NCBI GenBank assembly: GCA_029934845.1
Contig: JAOZLN010000059.1
Location: forward strand, 1-10,146
Length of the DNA: 10,146 bases
From: Candidatus Sabulitectum sp.
GTDB lineage: Bacteria; Fermentibacterota; Fermentibacteria; Fermentibacterales; JCC-6
Reading direction: 5' to 3'
Made by a program: the position numbers and the translations under genes. Under the pieces are notes generated by a model. That model made no database searches and was not told where the DNA came from. It worked only from the letters and a program-made list of their open reading frames with translations. The first letter of the stretch is position 1, and each line of letters starts with the position of its first letter. Positions 6,903 to 10,146 of this stretch are shown here, piece after piece.

Positions 6903-7303
6903 TCGGAAATAGATTTGCCGTTCTGAACCGTATTCTTGATTGAAGAAGTTGAAATACTTTCAGTTCTTGGAAGATAGACCACTTCACAGTACTTCTTAAG
7001 GAAGTCAAATTTGCCAGCCCAGTCATGACCTATAACAAAAATATCTATTGAATGAGCTTTTATATCATCCAGTTTTTGTTCCCAGCTGGTTTCAGGAATA
7101 ACCTTGTCTACAAAGCGGATAGCCTCGACGATCTTTGCCCTGTGTGAGTAGGGATAAATGCATTGTTTGTGCTTCCCAAGATTGAATTCATCTGTTGAGA
7201 CAGCAACTACAAGATAGTCTCCAAGAGCTCTTGCCCGTTTAAGTATGTTCAGGTGACCTATATGGAAAAGATCAAATGTTCCGTAAGTAATTACCCTTTT
7301 CAT
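6899..7303 (-). CDS. tagD: Glycerol-3-phosphate cytidylyltransferase
   Basis: A 134-aa enzyme making CDP-glycerol from CTP and sn-glycerol 3-phosphate, the activated donor for teichoic acids and related glycerol-phosphate polymers. It matches B. subtilis TagD closely in length and motifs: ITYGTFDLFHIGH, with the nucleotidyltransferase HxGH at 14-17; LVVAVSTDEFN (31-41); R63 region AIRFVDKVIP; GHDWAGKFDFL (92-102); and the RTESIST signature (113-119). The frame is open to 7339, but ATG 7303 matches the family start exactly and lies 5 nt after the upstream stop; the ribosome-binding site is weak (AAAGAG abuts the ATG). The ATGA overlap with the following CDP-glycerol transferase gene makes a donor-synthesis/donor-use pair. 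Confidence 0.95.
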   Translation of the reverse strand: MKRVITYGTFDLFHIGHLNILKRARALGDYLVVAVSTDEFNLGKHKQCIYPYSHRAKIVEAIRFVDKVIPETSWEQKLDDIKAHSIDIFVIGHDWAGKFDFLKKYCEVVYLPRTESISTSSIKNTVQNGKSISE

Positions 7304-7308
7304 CTCTT

Positions 7309-8199
7309 TTACCAGCCTTGCCTGATCAGAGAAGCCCACTGCTCAAGAAACTGAGTATCTCCTGTTGCAGGGTCCCCTCCCCAACCGGTAAAAGAATCTT
7401 TACGGTCAAGGCCAATGACAGGTATTCCCAGAGCTCTTGCGTGGATCCAGAGATCTCTGCTGGTGGTTGCAACAGCTGATGCTCCTGCCACCATGGCAGC
7501 AATGATACCTGCACCAGTCCCGGCAGGAATATTACTGTTTTTTCCGTCCACAACGACGATCTTAAGCGGCACCTCCGCCCTTTTCTTTTCAAACACGGCA
7601 GCAGCAGCTTCGGTTGCAAGAATGTATGGCAGAGTTCTGTGAGAAACAGGAGAAAGAATGGCAGATGCTTTGTCTGCAAGCACGCCGGGCACCACAGGTT
7701 TCCAGGCAGTATTAACTTTCAATTTGAGAATTTCCATCATACCATATATTTTTTCAGGAAAAGCATCTGCTGTTGTTTTGACCCTTATGTTCACAGCAGG
7801 ATGTTTTGCTGAAGATACACAGGCAAGAGGTGTGATCTTCTGTACAAATTTCAGCAGGTCATCGCCAGGGCTGGGACTGAACAAAAGCAATCCGTCAGGA
7901 AGGGCAGGATCAAGGGTTCCCATGTCACTGGAATAAACATGCATTTTAGGAGTCCAGGGAAGAAATCCTGCAAGTTCAACCACTTTCTGGTGCGCTGCAA
8001 AGTAAATCGGGATTCCATGATATCCATCTTGAAGAGCTTTGGCCATGTAGACCGCAGACCATGCTTCTGAGATATCGGAAGAGGTGAAAACACCAACACC
8101 TTCCGGGCTTAATACATCTGATGGAAACCTGAAATCGTTCCAGTTCGATGATACTTTAGCTTCTCTTCGTCTGCCAAAAAGATTCTTTATAAAATTCAC
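7309..8199 (-). CDS. Divergent GT9/heptosyltransferase-like protein of unknown substrate
   Basis: A 296-aa protein starting at GTG 8199 by GTGA overlap with the preceding gene and behind GGAAGGA. The order of secondary structure resembles GT-B glycosyltransferases of family 9 (heptosyltransferase-like). The N-terminal half begins with VGVFTSSDISEAWSAVYMAKAL (35-56; a longer motif), then PIYFAAHQKVVELAGFLPW (64-82) and an IYGMMEILKL segment (151-160). The C-terminal half contains KIVVVDGKNSNIPAGTGAGI (213-232), AAMVAGASAVATTSRDLWIH (234-253) and ARALGIPVIGL (254-264), which parallels the GT9 donor-site helix and following strand. Several expected catalytic positions are not obvious, and the family call is by analogy. 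It could be an inactive or unusual transferase. Its place directly before tagD suggests action on the same acceptor glycan. Confidence 0.7.
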   Translation of the reverse strand: MNFIKNLFGRRREAKVSSNWNDFRFPSDVLSPEGVGVFTSSDISEAWSAVYMAKALQDGYHGIPIYFAAHQKVVELAGFLPWTPKMHVYSSDMGTLDPALPDGLLLFSPSPGDDLLKFVQKITPLACVSSAKHPAVNIRVKTTADAFPEKIYGMMEILKLKVNTAWKPVVPGVLADKASAILSPVSHRTLPYILATEAAAAVFEKKRAEVPLKIVVVDGKNSNIPAGTGAGIIAAMVAGASAVATTSRDLWIHARALGIPVIGLDRKDSFTGWGGDPATGDTQFLEQWASLIRQGW

Positions 8200-8867
8200 T
8201 GCTCAAATCCTTCCATAATACTCCTTGCCAGATATTCTGCTGGCAAGTTTGCTGAATCAACTGCATTCAAGACCCTTGAGGATTCACCAAATTGCCCTGA
8301 TACCTGAAGACACAGACCGTACATGATGTCCGCCATTGCATCTCCCGGGTAACGAATGCGAATGAACCTTGAAAGATAGAGTGCCTCCTCATACATTCCG
8401 CAATTCAAATATGCAGAACAAAGATCAATTGCGCTCCAGAATGCTCTTCTTGCCGTGGAAGCAGAAGAGATCGAAATAATAAACTCTTGAACTGCTTTCT
8501 CGCCATCTTCCTGAAAAAGCGCAGAAAATCCCATCGATCTGTGATAAAGCCATAGATCAGAAGCAGAAATACTCTGAAGCTCTGCAGCCGCATATTCAGA
8601 AAGCCCCGAGATCCAGGCGATCCTCGCCATCCAGAAGTCATAAAGTTCGGGGTCATAGCAGATATTCTGTAATTCTACAGCAAGAAGAGCCGCCCTTCTT
8701 CCATCACCAGCATAAATAGCTTCCTCGATCAACCTTCCCATGATCCGGATCTGACCCGACAGGTTGCCCTGTTCCTGCCATGCAGCCCCGGCTTCTGCCA
8801 GTTGCCCTGTCTGCTCAAGTTCCAGCGGGGAAAGGGCTGAAATAAGAATAAAGATCAATACCATCAT
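8196..8867 (-). CDS. Secreted tetratricopeptide-like repeat protein
   Basis: This 223-aa protein starts at ATG 8867 (ATGA overlap; GAGG 8 nt upstream) with a short hydrophobic leader, MMVLIFILISALSP. The rest is almost all alpha-helical and rich in Ala, Leu and Tyr. It has paired helices of the TPR type: LAEAGAAWQEQGN (23-35), a segment around ARIAWISGLSEYAAAELQSI, FSALFQEDGEKAVQEF, and CSAYLNCGMYEEALYLSRFI followed by MYGLCLQVSGQFGES. TPRs are protein-interaction scaffolds, and an exported one beside envelope-polymer enzymes may assist assembly or quality control. This is inferred from neighbours only. No enzymatic motif is visible, and whether it is cleaved or membrane-anchored is unclear. 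Confidence 0.75.
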   Translation of the reverse strand: MMVLIFILISALSPLELEQTGQLAEAGAAWQEQGNLSGQIRIMGRLIEEAIYAGDGRRAALLAVELQNICYDPELYDFWMARIAWISGLSEYAAAELQSISASDLWLYHRSMGFSALFQEDGEKAVQEFIISISSASTARRAFWSAIDLCSAYLNCGMYEEALYLSRFIRIRYPGDAMADIMYGLCLQVSGQFGESSRVLNAVDSANLPAEYLARSIMEGFEQ

Positions 8868-9493
8868 TGCATATACCTCTGTATAAGTCTTCTGGAAAAT
8901 CTGAAGTAACTGATAGCGCCCAGAGCAGCAGCAATGGGTGTAAGTATCTCAGCAACCCATGTGAGTTTAAAGAAAATGCTTTTATCCGGATATGCCAGAG
9001 TTCCGGCAGCAGTTAACACAAGAACATAACTGAGAATGATTGTCAGCCTCTCGCTGGTTGTAATGGCAACCACGGGGATCTTGATACTCCATGAAACAAC
9101 AAGAAGACCAAGGACAACTATGATGTGGTACAGAGCGGGAATCATTGCCAGTGTTCCATCCAGAACTCCCAGTCTAGCCAGGAAAATAAGCATGACAGAT
9201 AGAAAAAGCTTATCTGCAAGAATATCAAGAGTTTTTCCCGGAGTACTGGATTTCTTAAGTTTCCTCGCTACCCATCCGTCAGCATAGTCACTGAAAGCAG
9301 CCACGAGACAAAGAGAGAACATAGTAGTGAAATCCGATTCCCATCCTGCCCATATACAGAATGGAAGAATAACAATGCGAACCCAGGATACAAGTGCAGG
9401 CACTAACGGTAACTGCTCTTGTGTTCTTTTTATCATTGTTACTGCTCGCAATAGCTGCTCGTCGTACTTTTGCTGAGTGGCGTTCAGATTCAC
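8864..9493 (-). CDS. CDP-alcohol phosphatidyltransferase family membrane enzyme
   Basis: A 209-aa integral membrane protein with the complete CDP-alcohol phosphotransferase signature DG-x2-AR-x8-G-x3-D-x3-D. It reads D69-Y-A-D72-G73-W-V-A76-R77, then G86, D90 and D94; the four Asp bind the catalytic divalent metals. Hydrophobic spans lie at about 36-50, 57-68, 98-113, 117-135, 152-170 and 178-196, the six-helix layout of the family. Members transfer a phosphoalcohol from a CDP-activated donor to an alcohol such as glycerol 3-phosphate or inositol. The exact substrate cannot be read from the motif, but it need not be phospholipid head-group synthesis, given the neighbours. It starts at GTG 9493, with GGAG 7 nt upstream and a GTGA overlap with the preceding gene. 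ATG 9436 is a less likely alternative start. Confidence 0.92.
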   Translation of the reverse strand: MNLNATQQKYDEQLLRAVTMIKRTQEQLPLVPALVSWVRIVILPFCIWAGWESDFTTMFSLCLVAAFSDYADGWVARKLKKSSTPGKTLDILADKLFLSVMLIFLARLGVLDGTLAMIPALYHIIVVLGLLVVSWSIKIPVVAITTSERLTIILSYVLVLTAAGTLAYPDKSIFFKLTWVAEILTPIAAALGAISYFRFSRRLIQRYMQ

Positions 9494-10089
9494 TGTCCAG
9501 CTCCATCCGCATTCAGGAACAGATGGTCAAGTGAGTTTCTGGATATGTATTCCATTGTAGGTATCACCGATGGAAAATATGCTGAGAGAATACGGATGTC
9601 GGATCCGGATACAAGCTGATCTGCATGGAACAAACCATCTTCTCTGGTTACCATCCATCCAATTGCACACACAGCACCGCAATAATCGGAATGCATCGAT
9701 CCAACCATGTCTGAAGGAACAACAGGTTTCAGCGACATTACAGAATACAGTTCGTGCCTGCAAAACCACGCCAGTGCATTAAGAAGATCAAGTCTTGTGG
9801 CAGGAAGTTGCAATCCGTCCAGGCTGCAGTAGATCTCTGCCTGACTTGTTCTGCCTTCCGAGACCATATGTGCTGTGAGAGGAATGAGCATGCATTTATT
9901 GCCCGTATCTATCATCTTAATAAGATCATCCTCGGAGAGATCGTCTGCTAAAAGCGCATTCGCACTTAAGTAGACCTGTGCTCCTGCTATGGATGTAATC
10001 ACATCTGGTGAACAACCTGCACGCAAGTGCCACATTGTCTGAGCAGGTGAAGGAACATCAGAAAATAGAAAAAGTATTAAAAAGATCAT
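9490..10089 (-). CDS. Small secreted cysteine-containing protein of unknown function
   Basis: This 199-aa protein is not recognised. MIFLILFLFSDVPSPAQ looks like a short signal peptide or anchor. The mature part holds six cysteines (26, 66, 88, 110, 137, 141), allowing three disulfides if exported. It mixes helical segments (LDLLNALAWFCRHELYSVMS, 100-119) with VGSMHSDYCGAVCAIGWM (129-146). It ends DHLFLNADGAGQ without a further membrane span. It begins at ATG 10089 overlapping the upstream stop (ATGA) with little ribosome-binding site, and its stop overlaps the start of the CDP-alcohol transferase (GTGA). The coupling implies a role in the same envelope process, possibly paired with the exported TPR-like protein two genes downstream. 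Confidence 0.75.
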   Translation of the reverse strand: MIFLILFLFSDVPSPAQTMWHLRAGCSPDVITSIAGAQVYLSANALLADDLSEDDLIKMIDTGNKCMLIPLTAHMVSEGRTSQAEIYCSLDGLQLPATRLDLLNALAWFCRHELYSVMSLKPVVPSDMVGSMHSDYCGAVCAIGWMVTREDGLFHADQLVSGSDIRILSAYFPSVIPTMEYISRNSLDHLFLNADGAGQ

Positions 10090-10146
10090 TGCATTACCGG
10101 AAGTATAGAGCTGGCTACGCTGAAGGAATTCGCAACATTAAGCGTG
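10086..10146 (-). CDS. C-terminal end of a probable SpoU/TrmH-family RNA methyltransferase
   Basis: The minus strand entering from the right edge is open and ends at TGA 10086-10088, giving a C-terminus TLNVANSFSVASSILPVMQ. The LNV-x-N/S-x5-A-S-I pattern matches motif 3 of the SPOUT/SpoU 2'-O-methyltransferases (SLNVSVAASI type), placed close to the C-terminus as in that family. Only 19 whole residues are visible, so the call is provisional. The stop overlaps the next gene's start by ATGA, so it belongs to the same operon. Confidence 0.5.
   Translation of the reverse strand, partial: TLNVANSFSVASSILPVMQ

Noticed and set aside
7304..7339. Longer tagD start at 7339
   Set aside because: It would overlap the upstream gene by 31 bp and add 12 residues absent from the TagD family start MKRVITYGTFD.

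Overview
The window is a compact bacterial stretch with short intergenic gaps, many 4-bp stop/start overlaps, Shine-Dalgarno-like sites (AAAGGAGG, GGAGG, GGAAGGA) and several GTG or TTG starts. Gene content (ECF sigma factor, VapB-type antitoxin, SpoIIE/RsbU-type phosphatase, CDP-glycerol enzymes) fits a free-living bacterium, probably an uncultured lineage. The sequence alone does not settle the phylum. There are no rRNA, tRNA, CRISPR or insertion sequences.

Left part, 1-2137, minus strand. An ECF-like sigma factor (start 2137) overlaps a small two-helix membrane protein with a His/Asp/Asn-rich tail, a plausible regulator of the sigma factor. A perfect 10-bp hairpin (1024-1047) follows. Beyond it is a multi-span membrane protein that runs off the left edge.

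Middle, 2138-5872. A divergent VapB-like antitoxin gene (2247-2459) has an inverted repeat inside its likely promoter, but there is no room for a VapC toxin behind it. It converges on an unrecognised, possibly 5'-truncated ORF (2505-3080, minus). A gap of about 280 bp leads to a large plus-strand gene (about 3359-5872). It encodes a receptor-like phosphatase with an extracytoplasmic domain, about ten membrane helices, a GAF-like domain and a C-terminal SpoIIE/PP2C domain.

Right part, 5865-10146, minus strand. This is a tightly coupled operon read right to left: the tail of a probable SpoU-family RNA methyltransferase, a small cysteine-containing secreted protein, a CDP-alcohol phosphatidyltransferase, a secreted TPR-like protein, a divergent GT9/heptosyltransferase-like protein, glycerol-3-phosphate cytidylyltransferase (TagD), and a CDP-glycerol glycerophosphotransferase-family protein. 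All but one junction is an ATGA/GTGA overlap; the exception has a 5-nt gap. TagD makes CDP-glycerol and the last gene could transfer glycerol phosphate from it. The operon therefore probably builds or decorates a glycerol-phosphate-containing envelope glycan or lipid, with the uncharacterised genes as pathway-specific parts. This module is the most interesting element in the window.
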